A DNA stretch of 64,000 nt, from the NCBI GenBank assembly GCA_947631455.1, contig CANRLH010000002.1, positions 62,001 through 126,000 on the forward strand, written 5' to 3'. The stretch is from an uncultured Clostridia bacterium. GTDB taxonomy: Bacteria > Bacillota > Clostridia > Oscillospirales > Ruminococcaceae. Numbering within the stretch: position 1 is the stretch's first letter; each line of letters starts with the position of its first letter. Position numbers and translations under genes: made by a program. Of the stretch, positions 25,647 through 33,836 are shown piece by piece. Below the pieces are notes generated by a model. The model was given only the letters and a program-made list of their open reading frames with translations. It was not told where the DNA came from and made no database searches.

Positions 25647-26425
25647 TGATACTTGACGAAATAATCGGTTTTAGGCGGGAGCAGCTGGAGCGGGAAAAGG
25701 CACACACTCCTTTGAATCAGATGAAGGAGTGTGCAGAAAACTGTGCTAAGCCCGTTTATGATTTTGCAAAAGCTTTGAGAGGAGAAAGGCTCAGGCTTAT
25801 ATGCGAGGTCAAAAAAGCCTCTCCTTCAAAGGGGATAATTTCTGAACACTTTACTCCGCTTGAAACCGCTATGGAATATGAGCTTGCCGGTGCGGCGGCT
25901 ATATCCTGTCTTACTGAGGAGCATTATTTCAAGGGCTCAAATGAGTATCTTGATAAAATCAGCGAACAGGTAAAAATCCCTGTTTTGAGGAAGGACTTTA
26001 TAATAGATGCTTATCAGATATTTCATGCAAGAGCATTGGGGGCGTCAGCCGTTTTGTTGATTGCAGCAGCTCTTGACGACGGTAAACTCAGAGATTTTTT
26101 ACATCTTGCACACAGCCTTAATATGAAAGCACTTGTTGAAGTACACGATGAAGAAGAGCTCAATCGTGTGCTTGCGCATGACCCTGAGATAATCGGGATA
26201 AACAATCGTAATCTAAAAACCTTTGAGGTTTCGCTTGATACCACAGGCAGACTTATTGATAAAATACCTAAAGATAAGATAATCGTCTCTGAAAGCGGAA
26301 TAAAATCGAATGAAGATATGAGAGCGTTGCGGCAAATGGGAGCTGACGCAGTCTTGATAGGTGAAACGCTTATGCGCTCAGACAATATAAAGGCGTCTTT
26401 TGAGAGCCTTACGGAGGGAGTATGA
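25646..26425 (+). CDS. trpC: Indole-3-glycerol-phosphate synthase
   Basis: This 259-residue TIM barrel closes the indole ring of carboxyphenylamino-deoxyribulose phosphate. Motifs: EVKKASPSKG (catalytic Lys region, about 54-63), AISCLTEEHYFKGS, VLRKDFIIDAYQ, ALVEVHDEEEL, IGINNRNLKTF, VSESGI and AVLIGETLM. It starts in the TAATG overlap with trpGD and ends in an ATGA overlap with trpF, implying coupled translation. Confidence 0.96.
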   Translation: MILDEIIGFRREQLEREKAHTPLNQMKECAENCAKPVYDFAKALRGERLRLICEVKKASPSKGIISEHFTPLETAMEYELAGAAAISCLTEEHYFKGSNEYLDKISEQVKIPVLRKDFIIDAYQIFHARALGASAVLLIAAALDDGKLRDFLHLAHSLNMKALVEVHDEEELNRVLAHDPEIIGINNRNLKTFEVSLDTTGRLIDKIPKDKIIVSESGIKSNEDMRALRQMGADAVLIGETLMRSDNIKASFESLTEGV

Positions 26426-27048
26426 CAAGTATAAAGATTTGCGGACTCAGGCGTAAGGAGGACATTAAAATAATAAACTCACTTTCGCCCGATTACATCG
26501 GCTTTATACTCTCGCCCGGGTTTAAAAGAACAGTAAGCTTTGAGGAATTTGTATCGCTCTCAGGATCGGTTAAGTGCGATGCAAAAAAAACAGGCGTTTT
26601 CGTAAATGAGCCTGTCTGCAATATAATTAAATTCGCGCCATTTTTGGACGCAATACAGCTTCACGGAAGCGAAAATGAAGACACTGTTTTAAAGATTAAA
26701 GAGCTCACAAACCTTGAGGTGATTAAAGCCGTGAGAGCAAAGAGCAAAGAGGATATTGAGTTAGCTCAAAGTCTTTGCTGTGATAAGCTTCTGATCGACG
26801 CATACAAAGAAGGTCATTGGGGCGGAACAGGACAAACCGCAGACTGGTCAGCAATAAAGTCTGTAAATATCAAAAAGCCGTTTTTTATAGCCGGAGGGAT
26901 TTCAGCGCAGAATGTTGAGATCGCGATAAATACTTTGTCGCCGTTCGGAGTTGATGTTTCAAGCTCAGTAGAAACAAACGGGTTTAAGGACTTTGACAAG
27001 GTGAAAGAAATAATAAGTATAGTGAGAAAGGAAGAGAATAATGGGTAA
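26422..27048 (+). CDS. trpF: Phosphoribosylanthranilate isomerase
   Basis: This 208-residue TIM barrel carries out the Amadori rearrangement of phosphoribosylanthranilate. Motifs: [11 protein letters not shown] (catalytic Cys near 7), [44 protein letters not shown] (catalytic Asp) and [10 protein letters not shown], ending GVDVSSSVE. It overlaps trpC by 4 nt and trpB by 8 nt. Confidence 0.96.
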   Translation: MTSIKICGLRRKEDIKIINSLSPDYIGFILSPGFKRTVSFEEFVSLSGSVKCDAKKTGVFVNEPVCNIIKFAPFLDAIQLHGSENEDTVLKIKELTNLEVIKAVRAKSKEDIELAQSLCCDKLLIDAYKEGHWGGTGQTADWSAIKSVNIKKPFFIAGGISAQNVEIAINTLSPFGVDVSSSVETNGFKDFDKVKEIISIVRKEENNG

Positions 27049-28231
27049 GATCGGAAGGTACGGAGAGTTCGGCGGGCAGTATGTTCCCGAAACGGTTATG
27101 AATGCCGTAAACGAGCTTTTGGCTGCATATGAAAAGTATAAGGACGACGAGGGCTTTAAGGCGGAGCTTAAAAAGCTTTATGAAACCTATGCCAACCGCC
27201 CGTCTATGCTCTATTATGCCCAGAGAATGACAAAGGACTTAGGCGGCGCTAAAATATACATCAAGAGAGAGGATTTAAACCATACAGGCGCGCACAAGAT
27301 AAACAACGTATTAGGTCAGATCCTGCTCGCAAAGAAAATGGGTAAGAAAAGAATTATTGCTGAAACCGGAGCCGGACAGCACGGAGTTGCAACCGCCACG
27401 GTCTGTGCGCTTATGGATCTTGAGTGTGAGGTGTATATGGGCAGCGAGGACATGCGCCGCCAATCGCTTAATGTATACAGAATGAATCTTCTGGGCGCAA
27501 AGGTAACGGGGGTCGACAGCGGCACAGCAACTCTTAAAGACGCGATAAACGAGGCTATGAGAGACTGGTGCTCTAACATAGACACAACCTTTTATTGCAT
27601 AGGTTCGGTTATGGGACCGCATCCGTATCCTGAAATGGTGAGAGATTTCCAGAAAATTATTTCGCAGGAGATTCGGGAGCAGATATTCAAAGCAGAGGGT
27701 AAGCTTCCCGACTGTGTTGTGGCCTGTGTCGGAGGCGGCTCAAACGCCATGGGAGCATTTTATGACTTCATTAAAGATAAAAGTGTTCGTCTGATAGGAG
27801 CGGAAGCAGCCGGTAAAGGTGTTGACACTGATAAACACGCCGCGACCATTACTAAGGGTAGTGTAGGAATCTTTCACGGAATGAAATCATTGTTTTTGCA
27901 AAACGAATACGGACAGATAGACCCGGTATATTCCATTTCAGCTGGTCTTGACTATCCGGGAATAGGGCCTGAACACGCTTACCTTTATAAAACGGGCAGA
28001 GCTGAGTATGTAGACGTTACCGATGAGGAGGCAGTTTTAGCCTTTGAGTATCTTTCAAAAACTGAGGGAATAATTCCCGCGATTGAGTCCGCCCACGCAG
28101 TTGCAGCGGCAATGAGGATAGCGCCGACGATGGACAAGGACAAGATTCTGGTGATAAATCTTTCGGGCAGAGGAGATAAGGATGTTTACTCTGTGGCGAA
28201 ATACAGGGAGGTTGAAATTGATGAGCAATAG
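27041..28231 (+). CDS. trpB: Tryptophan synthase beta chain
   Basis: PLP enzyme condensing indole and serine to tryptophan. Its 396 residues match TrpB1: [13 protein letters not shown] near the N-terminus, [15 protein letters not shown] (PLP Lys near 86), [12 protein letters not shown] and the phosphate-binding loop [10 protein letters not shown]. The end shows GRGDKD. The gene overlaps trpA by 11 nt. Confidence 0.97.
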   Translation: MGKIGRYGEFGGQYVPETVMNAVNELLAAYEKYKDDEGFKAELKKLYETYANRPSMLYYAQRMTKDLGGAKIYIKREDLNHTGAHKINNVLGQILLAKKMGKKRIIAETGAGQHGVATATVCALMDLECEVYMGSEDMRRQSLNVYRMNLLGAKVTGVDSGTATLKDAINEAMRDWCSNIDTTFYCIGSVMGPHPYPEMVRDFQKIISQEIREQIFKAEGKLPDCVVACVGGGSNAMGAFYDFIKDKSVRLIGAEAAGKGVDTDKHAATITKGSVGIFHGMKSLFLQNEYGQIDPVYSISAGLDYPGIGPEHAYLYKTGRAEYVDVTDEEAVLAFEYLSKTEGIIPAIESAHAVAAAMRIAPTMDKDKILVINLSGRGDKDVYSVAKYREVEIDEQ

Positions 28232-29009
28232 AATAGATTTGTGCTTTGATAAGCTTAAGGCAAACGGTGAAAAGGCTCTTGTTACATTTGTGACTGCCGG
28301 AGACCCGGGTATCAGTGAAACGGAGAAATACGTGCTTTCAATGTTTGAAAACGGTGCTGACATGGTGGAACTTGGCGTTCCGTTTTCCGATCCGATTGCC
28401 GAGGGCATTACTATTCAGAAAGCGTCTTTGCGCTCTTTAAATGCCAAAACAACGCTGGATAAGATATTTGAGCTTGTAAAAAATCTGAGAGAAAAGACCG
28501 ATAAGCCCCTGCTTTTAATGATGTACTTAAACACGATTTTTGTATATGGAACAGAGAAATTTTTCAAAAACTGCCTCGATTATCAGATAGACGGAGTTAT
28601 AGTTCCGGATATGCCTTACGAAGAAAGGGACGAGATACTTGAAACTGCCGATAAATATGGAGTGTATAACATAAATCTTGTTGCGCCGACATCTCACGAC
28701 AGAGTTGCGGAGATTGCAGGCAACTCACGCGGATTTTTGTACTGTGTGTCGTCTTTGGGCGTTACGGGAACAAGAAGTAAATTTGATACCGATTTTGATG
28801 AGTTTTTTTCGCTCATAAACAAAAGCGTTTCCTGTCCTGCTTGTGTTGGCTTTGGAATTTCATCTCCCGAACAGGCAAAGAGAATGTCATCTTACTGTGA
28901 CGGAGTTATAGTCGGCAGCGCTATAGTTAAGATAATCGAAAAGTACGGCAGTAATGCAGCTGATAAAGTAGGCGAGTTTGTTAAAAGTTTAAAGGATGCC
29001 ATGAGGTAA
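28221..29009 (+). CDS. trpA: Tryptophan synthase alpha chain
   Basis: It cleaves indole-3-glycerol phosphate to indole, which is channelled to TrpB. 262 residues from the ATG at 28221, 9 nt after GGGAGG and inside the trpB end; an upstream in-frame start would run deep into trpB. Motifs: [23 protein letters not shown] (catalytic Glu and Asp), [30 protein letters not shown] and [11 protein letters not shown]. The loop reads PIAEGITIQ rather than the common PMADGPVIQ, a mild divergence. Confidence 0.95.
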   Translation: MSNRIDLCFDKLKANGEKALVTFVTAGDPGISETEKYVLSMFENGADMVELGVPFSDPIAEGITIQKASLRSLNAKTTLDKIFELVKNLREKTDKPLLLMMYLNTIFVYGTEKFFKNCLDYQIDGVIVPDMPYEERDEILETADKYGVYNINLVAPTSHDRVAEIAGNSRGFLYCVSSLGVTGTRSKFDTDFDEFFSLINKSVSCPACVGFGISSPEQAKRMSSYCDGVIVGSAIVKIIEKYGSNAADKVGEFVKSLKDAMR

Positions 29010-29015
29010 TGTCTG

Positions 29016-29621
29016 ATGCTTGTCATGACCTCAAACGGTTTATCGTCAGATAAGCTGTTAAACGCGGTAAGGAATCGAATAAAAAAATCAAATAGTGCGG
29101 TGATCATTACTACTGCGTCTGTCGGGTATAAGCAAAACGACAAGCACATAAAAAGGTTGACAAGTGAGCTGAGATCTTGCGGTTTGTCGGTTAATTATTT
29201 TGATTTTGATACGGAAGATAAAAATAAGCTTAATGAGTACGATGTGATAGAATTGATCGGTGGGAATCCCTTTTATCTGTTAAAGGTTATGAAAGATCGT
29301 GCTTGCAAAGAGCTCTTTGCAAAGCTTATTAAAGATAAAACCGTTATAGGGATAAGCGCAGGTGCTTTGGTGTTTCAAAAAAGCATCAATCTCATAGCTA
29401 TGTATACTCCTCAGTTGAATGATGAAGTGAAGCTTGATGATCTGTCCGGTCTGGGACTTACGGATGTTGAGATACTACCGCACTACCACAGATTTTTAAA
29501 TGTATTTGAGCTGTTTGAAGAGACGGTAAAGGCTTATGAAAATACCACCGGAGTTAAAGTGATTCGTCTTGATGATGGTGAAGGTGTTCTGATTAACGGT
29601 TGCGGATATATCAAAGTATGA
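29016..29621 (+). CDS. Peptidase S51 (dipeptidase E-like) family protein
   Basis: This 201-residue class I glutamine amidotransferase-like fold has the nucleophile elbow GISAGALV (Ser near 111) and the upstream IELIGGNPFYLL, diagnostic of S51 peptidases (PepE/cyanophycinase-like). A His in EILPHYHRF may complete the catalytic set. Known members cut Asp-X dipeptides or cyanophycin. It starts 6 bp after trpA with an SD GAGG, so it is the last gene of the trp transcript; a link with tryptophan metabolism is not obvious. Confidence 0.82.
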   Translation: MLVMTSNGLSSDKLLNAVRNRIKKSNSAVIITTASVGYKQNDKHIKRLTSELRSCGLSVNYFDFDTEDKNKLNEYDVIELIGGNPFYLLKVMKDRACKELFAKLIKDKTVIGISAGALVFQKSINLIAMYTPQLNDEVKLDDLSGLGLTDVEILPHYHRFLNVFELFEETVKAYENTTGVKVIRLDDGEGVLINGCGYIKV

Positions 29622-29666
29622 AACATCCCGGAAGCGAAATTTATCGCTTCCGGGATGTTGCTTTTA
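29622..29666 (+). terminator. Terminator of the trp operon
   Basis: A perfect 16-bp stem (AACATCCCGGAAGCGA with TCGCTTCCGGGATGTT) is followed by GCTTTT. It also lies at the end of the convergent rubrerythrin gene and probably serves both. Confidence 0.85.
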
Positions 29667-30206
29667 ATAGTTATTGGCTTTTAGTTCAAAGTATGCCTGA
29701 GGATGCGCGCATACAGGACAAATCTCAGGAGCCTTTGCTCCGATAACGACATGTCCGCAATTTCGGCATATCCAAATGGCTTCTCCATCTCTTGAGAATA
29801 CAAGTCCTCCCTCAATATTAGAAAGGAGCTTTTTGAATCTCTCCTCATGTTCCTTTTCGATAGCTCCTACCTTTTCAAATAAAGCGGCTATTCTGTCAAA
29901 GCCTTCTTCTTTTGCGTCCTTTGCAAAGCCTGCGTACATATCTGTCCATTCGTAATTTTCGCCGGCGGCCGCATCTGCAAGGTTTTCAGTTGTCCCGGGA
30001 ATCTCACCGTCGTGCAGGATCTTAAACCAGATTTTTGCGTGCTCCATTTCGTTGTGAGCGGTCTCCTCAAATATAGCGCCGATCTGCTGATATCCGTCCT
30101 TCTTTGCCTTGCTTGCGTAGTAGGTGTATTTATTTCTCGCTTGACTTTCTCCGGCAAAAGCCGCCATAAGGTTAGCTTCGGTTTTAGTGCCCTTGATGTT
30201 TTCCAT
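29664..30206 (-). CDS. rbr: Rubrerythrin
   Basis: A peroxide-reducing non-haem iron protein protecting anaerobes from oxidative stress. 180 residues: an N-terminal four-helix diiron domain with E and ExxH ligands ([39 protein letters not shown]). A C-terminal rubredoxin-like iron site with two CxxC pairs (WICRNCGH and [11 protein letters not shown]) completes it. Length and domain order are typical of classical rubrerythrin. A good SD (AAAGGAGAG) precedes the ATG at 30206. Monocistronic. Confidence 0.97.
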   Translation of the reverse strand: MENIKGTKTEANLMAAFAGESQARNKYTYYASKAKKDGYQQIGAIFEETAHNEMEHAKIWFKILHDGEIPGTTENLADAAAGENYEWTDMYAGFAKDAKEEGFDRIAALFEKVGAIEKEHEERFKKLLSNIEGGLVFSRDGEAIWICRNCGHVVIGAKAPEICPVCAHPQAYFELKANNY

Positions 30207-30290
30207 TGTATCTCTCCTTTAACTGTTTATAATTGTGGATAAGTCGTGTGTTAAAGTTATTATTTTCCCATTATTAAAAAATATACCAGT

Positions 30291-30761
30291 TTATAAAACT
30301 AAATCGATAAACTCAGCACGTATAAGCTGTTTTAGGTCATTAGGAGAGACTTCTACCTGTCTGCCGATTTTTCCCGCGCTGAAAATTATTGTGTCAAAAG
30401 ACACGGCTGAGATGTCTATAAAAGTTGTGTAGCTTTTTTTCATCCCGATGGGAGAGCAACCGCCGTGGATATATCCGCTCACAGCCAAAAGATCTTTTTG
30501 CGGTATCATTCCAAGAGCTTTTTCTCCCACTGCCTTTGCAGCCTTTTTAAGATCCAGCTCTTTTTGAACGGGGATCATAAAAACATAGTATTGTCGGCTT
30601 TTTGCCTGAGTGACCAGCGTTTTGAATACCTGAGAGGGATTTTGTCCCATAGCCATGGCGACGTCTTTGCCGGATATTGCTCCGCTGTCAGTATAATCAT
30701 ATGTATTGTACTTGATCTTTGCCTTGTCAAGTATTCTCATTACATTTGTTTTATCAGCCAT
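30291..30761 (-). CDS. ybaK: YbaK/EbsC-type Cys-tRNA(Pro)/aminoacyl-tRNA deacylase
   Basis: This 156-residue editing protein hydrolyses mischarged tRNA in trans. Motifs include KTLVTQ near the N-terminal third, ELDLKKAAKAVGEK, VSGYIHGGCSPIGMKK (conserved glycine loop near 98-113) and SAGKIGRQVEVSP. Length is typical. It is preceded by a leader that contains a structured RNA and an intrinsic terminator (30826-30958), so expression is probably controlled by attenuation. The SD GGGAATGAGA before the ATG is weak. Confidence 0.92.
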   Translation of the reverse strand: MADKTNVMRILDKAKIKYNTYDYTDSGAISGKDVAMAMGQNPSQVFKTLVTQAKSRQYYVFMIPVQKELDLKKAAKAVGEKALGMIPQKDLLAVSGYIHGGCSPIGMKKSYTTFIDISAVSFDTIIFSAGKIGRQVEVSPNDLKQLIRAEFIDLVL

Positions 30762-30825
30762 TATCTCATTCCCTTGTTTGATGATAAAAGAAAGTTTCCA
30801 CTGATGAATGAATTAAATTTTTGTA

Positions 30826-30958
30826 AAAGAAAAGCCCGGCTCCAATATTTTCGAACCAGGCGCAGACTCACGGCATCACATTATATAACTAGGGGGGAAT
30901 ATGAAGTTATGAAGAATATACGCAAAAAGCTTATGATGCCGTTTGCAAGTCTTACTAC
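30826..30958 (-). ncRNA. Unidentified structured leader RNA with terminator upstream of ybaK
   Basis: On the minus strand, a promoter (30965-30992) predicts a start near 30957. The transcript can form a long closing helix: AGACT with AGTCT and ACGGCATCA with TGATGCCGT (arms at 30934-30952 and 30864-30878), enclosing about 55 nt. Inside, ATAACT/AGTTAT forms a nested hairpin presenting a run of seven C. Immediately 3' is a terminator hairpin (GCCTGGTTC with GGAGCCGGGC, wobbles included) followed by TTTTCTTTT. This is the layout of a riboswitch/attenuator or a small terminated RNA. I match it to no class I know (not T-box, purine, SAM, c-di-GMP, guanidine, fluoride or ZTP by consensus). Confidence 0.55.
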
Positions 30959-30964
30959 AATTTA

Positions 30965-30992
30965 ATTATATACCGTTTACAAGAATTTTCAA
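30965..30992 (-). promoter_or_regulatory. Promoter of the structured leader RNA and ybaK
   Basis: On the minus strand, TTGAAA (30987-30992) and a perfect TATAAT (30965-30970) are 16 bp apart. The stretch 30993-31103 further upstream shows no gene. Confidence 0.75.
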
Positions 30993-31103
30993 GCCTTTTT
31001 GATGATTTTCAGCAATTCATACATATTAAGCAAGAGAAGGTTTAAAATATTAAGTAAAGTGGACAAAACAAAATATGAGTAAATAAAAGTTTTTATTAAG
31101 ACG

Positions 31104-31134
31104 AAAAAATACTCGGCACAGAAACATGCCGAGT
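31104..31134 (-). terminator. Terminator after the DHHW lipoprotein gene
   Basis: On the minus strand an 8-bp stem (ACTCGGCA with TGCCGAGT) is followed by ATTTTTTCG, 10 nt past the stop codon. Confidence 0.8.
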
Positions 31135-31143
31135 AAGTTTAGA

Positions 31144-32244
31144 TTACTGATTCATCATATCTGCTATTCTGTTGCCGTTTTGGCCGGTAGAGGTAAACAT
31201 ACAGGTCGCAAACAAAACGTCAGTTGCTCCGGTATTTTGACAAAAGCTTACTGAGTTGATGTCAAAATATCTTATGTCACATACATATATGTGCTCAAAG
31301 CTTTGTGTTAGAAACGGAACAAGCGCATTTCCAAAGCTGTCCTTAAATACTACTAGGGTTCTGTTATTCTGTACGTTAGTGTCTATCTGAGCGATCTCCC
31401 TGTCGTCCCCTAAAAAGGTGCTGTATGCGTTTTTCATTTCAAAGTTATCGAAGAACAGGCTGCTTTCAACCGGGTTTGCGAAATAAGTATCATAATAGGT
31501 CGTCGTCAGGCTTGCCAGATTAGCGGGCTTGTAGTATGTGAAAGTATCCGGGTGCTGTGCAAGCTCGTTGCTTTCGGCGTATCCTTCAAGGGTACCTAAA
31601 AATCCTTCGTACACGGTTTTCTCATAGGTCGAAAGCTCGGGAAACTGTGTTATTCCGGCCCTTTGGGCAAAGACCTGTGCAGCGTAATACGCACCGAGAG
31701 GCTGCCAGTGATGATCAGTTCTGAAGTAGATATACTCGTCTGAATGATCTTGGAGCGTGTCGTAAATATCTACATCTATTACGTTTTTAAGCTGGCTTTG
31801 AATATTTCTTATATTGTCGTACTGGCTGGCATATTCGTTTTCAAGCTTTGTGGGAAGATAATATGCAAAAGATGTAGGAATACACATATTATAAACATTT
31901 ACCATATCCCCGAGCTTTTCCTTATAGCTGTTTACAGTGTCAGCATATTTTGATCCTAAATCAAAACTTCCACCGTAAAGTTCGATTGCCCTTATTTCAT
32001 CACCTTCGCCGTTTATCAGCACCCCGTTGTTTTCGTATTCGTCTTTGGCAACAACTTCCTTCTTACTGCTTGAATCCCCTTTAACTGAAGCTTCCGAACC
32101 GTTAGTATTTGATTCGTTTGAAGGATCACTGCTTGCCAAACTGTCAGACGATGGCTCCTTGACAACGGAGAAATTCTCACCGCCGCAGCCGACAAAGGTA
32201 AGAGCAGTTACGGCTGCGAAAATTAGTGCTGTTAGTTTTTTCAT
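31144..32244 (-). CDS. DHHW-family lipoprotein (AlgX/DltD-like SGNH fold)
   Basis: 366 residues from the ATG at 32244, which follows AAAGGAGAC; the longer frame adds 24 residues without an SD. A lipoprotein signal (MKKLTALIFAAVTALTFVGC, lipobox Cys at 20) is followed by a Ser/Asn/Glu linker and then the extracellular domain. The family motif DHHWQPLGA (about 175) and the Ser-containing FKDSFGNALVPFL (about 300) match DHHW proteins, relatives of the AlgJ/AlgX acetyltransferases that usually work with an MBOAT membrane acyltransferase on wall or exopolysaccharides. No MBOAT gene is present in this window. Substrate unknown. Confidence 0.82.
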   Translation of the reverse strand: MKKLTALIFAAVTALTFVGCGGENFSVVKEPSSDSLASSDPSNESNTNGSEASVKGDSSSKKEVVAKDEYENNGVLINGEGDEIRAIELYGGSFDLGSKYADTVNSYKEKLGDMVNVYNMCIPTSFAYYLPTKLENEYASQYDNIRNIQSQLKNVIDVDIYDTLQDHSDEYIYFRTDHHWQPLGAYYAAQVFAQRAGITQFPELSTYEKTVYEGFLGTLEGYAESNELAQHPDTFTYYKPANLASLTTTYYDTYFANPVESSLFFDNFEMKNAYSTFLGDDREIAQIDTNVQNNRTLVVFKDSFGNALVPFLTQSFEHIYVCDIRYFDINSVSFCQNTGATDVLFATCMFTSTGQNGNRIADMMNQ

Positions 32245-32376
32245 AGTCCTGTCTCCTTTATATTCTTTTTTTAAAACATTCAATATAAATATAATTATGT
32301 ACTTAAAACGTACCAAAAGTCTTTATTATATATATTACAATAAAATTATATCGCGCTGAAACTGTGTTGTCATACA

Positions 32377-32967
32377 TCAGTATGTTGTTTTGCTGGTTAC
32401 GGGAAGAGTACCGTTTCTTGCAATCGGTGTTGTTGATACAGTCGTTCTTTTGACGGGCTCTAGTGCATTTGCTCTTATGGTGATCTGAGAACCGTAAATA
32501 ACACTTTTACCTTGCTCAGGAGATATTGAGTTAATAGAATCGTCGCAAGAGCCTTTTTTGCCCTCGTATACTATCTTAACTTCAAAGCCTACCGATTCAA
32601 GAACGGTTTTGGCAACTTGATAATTAAAGTCGGAAACATATGGTATCTCGCTGTATTTTGCCCCTTTAGAAACATATACGTCAACAACGGCGCCTGGAGA
32701 TACCTCGTCTCCTGCCGGAACGCTTTGATCAAATATCTGACCTGCCGGAATGTCAGCTGAAAACTTTTCTATTGTATTAAGTTTATATGTCAAAGCGTTT
32801 TCGTTTGCTTCTTTTACGGTTTTTCCTGAAAGATCCGGCATCGTGACCTTGGTATATTCAGACTTATCAAGTTGTATTACCGGAGTTGAGTAAAAAACTT
32901 CATTACATCCGGAGAATACTATTACCGTCAACAATGAGCACAGCAAAATAAATATTCTTTTAATCAT
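32377..32967 (-). CDS. PASTA-domain lipoprotein
   Basis: 196 residues from the ATG at 32967, behind GGAAGG. A lipoprotein signal (MIKRIFILLCSLLTVIVFSGC) precedes two PASTA repeats. The first runs from VTMPDLSGKTVKEA to GAVVDVYVSKG (about 39-101), the second from IPYVSDFNYQVAKTVL to GSQITIRAN (about 105-168). A Thr/Ser-rich tail ends the protein. PASTA domains bind muropeptides or beta-lactams and normally belong to PBPs or Ser/Thr kinases; here no kinase or transpeptidase domain is attached. It is the last gene after nadB/permease/nadC, 21 bp past nadC. Confidence 0.82.
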   Translation of the reverse strand: MIKRIFILLCSLLTVIVFSGCNEVFYSTPVIQLDKSEYTKVTMPDLSGKTVKEANENALTYKLNTIEKFSADIPAGQIFDQSVPAGDEVSPGAVVDVYVSKGAKYSEIPYVSDFNYQVAKTVLESVGFEVKIVYEGKKGSCDDSINSISPEQGKSVIYGSQITIRANALEPVKRTTVSTTPIARNGTLPVTSKTTY

Positions 32968-32987
32968 TTTTTCCTTCCTCATAAAAA

Positions 32988-33836
32988 TCAATCCTGGTTT
33001 TTCTGAATTTTCATAGATATGTCAAAGCACTTTACAGAGTGCGTTATAGCTCCGACGGAAATAATATCTACACCTGTTTCGGCGATAGCTCTTACTGTTT
33101 TGTCATTAACATTCCCCGATGCTTCAAGTACGGCATTTCCGTTTACAAGCTTTACCGCCTGAGTCATCTCGTCACAAGACATATTGTCAAGCATAATAAG
33201 CTCCGCTCCGACAGACATCGCCTCTTTTACCTCGTTTAGATTTGTGGTTTCGACCTCGATTTTTACTGTGTGACCAAGATGCTGTCTCAGAGCATTTACG
33301 GCATTTGTGATACTGCCGTATGCATCAAGATGAGTGTCCTTGATCATAGCACAGTCTGAAAGGTTATATCGGTGATTTTTTCCGCCGCCGACCGTTACTG
33401 CATATTTTTGCAGGCTTCTAAGGCCGGGCAGAGTCTTTCTTGTATCTGCAATTGAAGCCTTTGTGCCCTTTACTAGCTCGACATACCTGTTTGTAGCTGT
33501 AGCAACTCCCGAAAGATGCTGAATGAGGTTGAGCGCTGTTCTTTCGCCCTTTAAAAGTGTTTTGGCAGAGCCTTTAATTAAGGCGATAACATCGCCCTTT
33601 TTTACATTTTGACCGTCGTTGATATATACTTCCCGGCTTATGTTTTTATCAAGGAGTTCAAAAACTCGCATTGCAATATTTGCTCCGCATATAACGCCAT
33701 CGTCCTTTGAAATGAATTTTGCAGTCGCCGTAAGAGAATCGTCGATGAGATAATCGGTCGTAACATCTATATAGTTTATATCCTCTTTTAAGGCTCTTAT
33801 TATTATGTCGTCTATTTCAAATTTCAGCGGCTTCAT
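32988..33836 (-). CDS. nadC: Nicotinate-nucleotide pyrophosphorylase (carboxylating)
   Basis: It makes nicotinate mononucleotide from quinolinate and PRPP in de novo NAD synthesis. 282 residues, with ALKEDINYIDVTTDYL, ALNLIQHLSGVATATNRYV, IADTRKTLPGLR, YAVTVGGGKNHRYNLSD, MIKDTHLDAYGS, VEVETTNLNEV and ELIMLDNMS. It overlaps the upstream permease gene by 4 nt and is in the same transcript as nadB. Confidence 0.96.
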   Translation of the reverse strand: MKPLKFEIDDIIIRALKEDINYIDVTTDYLIDDSLTATAKFISKDDGVICGANIAMRVFELLDKNISREVYINDGQNVKKGDVIALIKGSAKTLLKGERTALNLIQHLSGVATATNRYVELVKGTKASIADTRKTLPGLRSLQKYAVTVGGGKNHRYNLSDCAMIKDTHLDAYGSITNAVNALRQHLGHTVKIEVETTNLNEVKEAMSVGAELIMLDNMSCDEMTQAVKLVNGNAVLEASGNVNDKTVRAIAETGVDIISVGAITHSVKCFDISMKIQKNQD

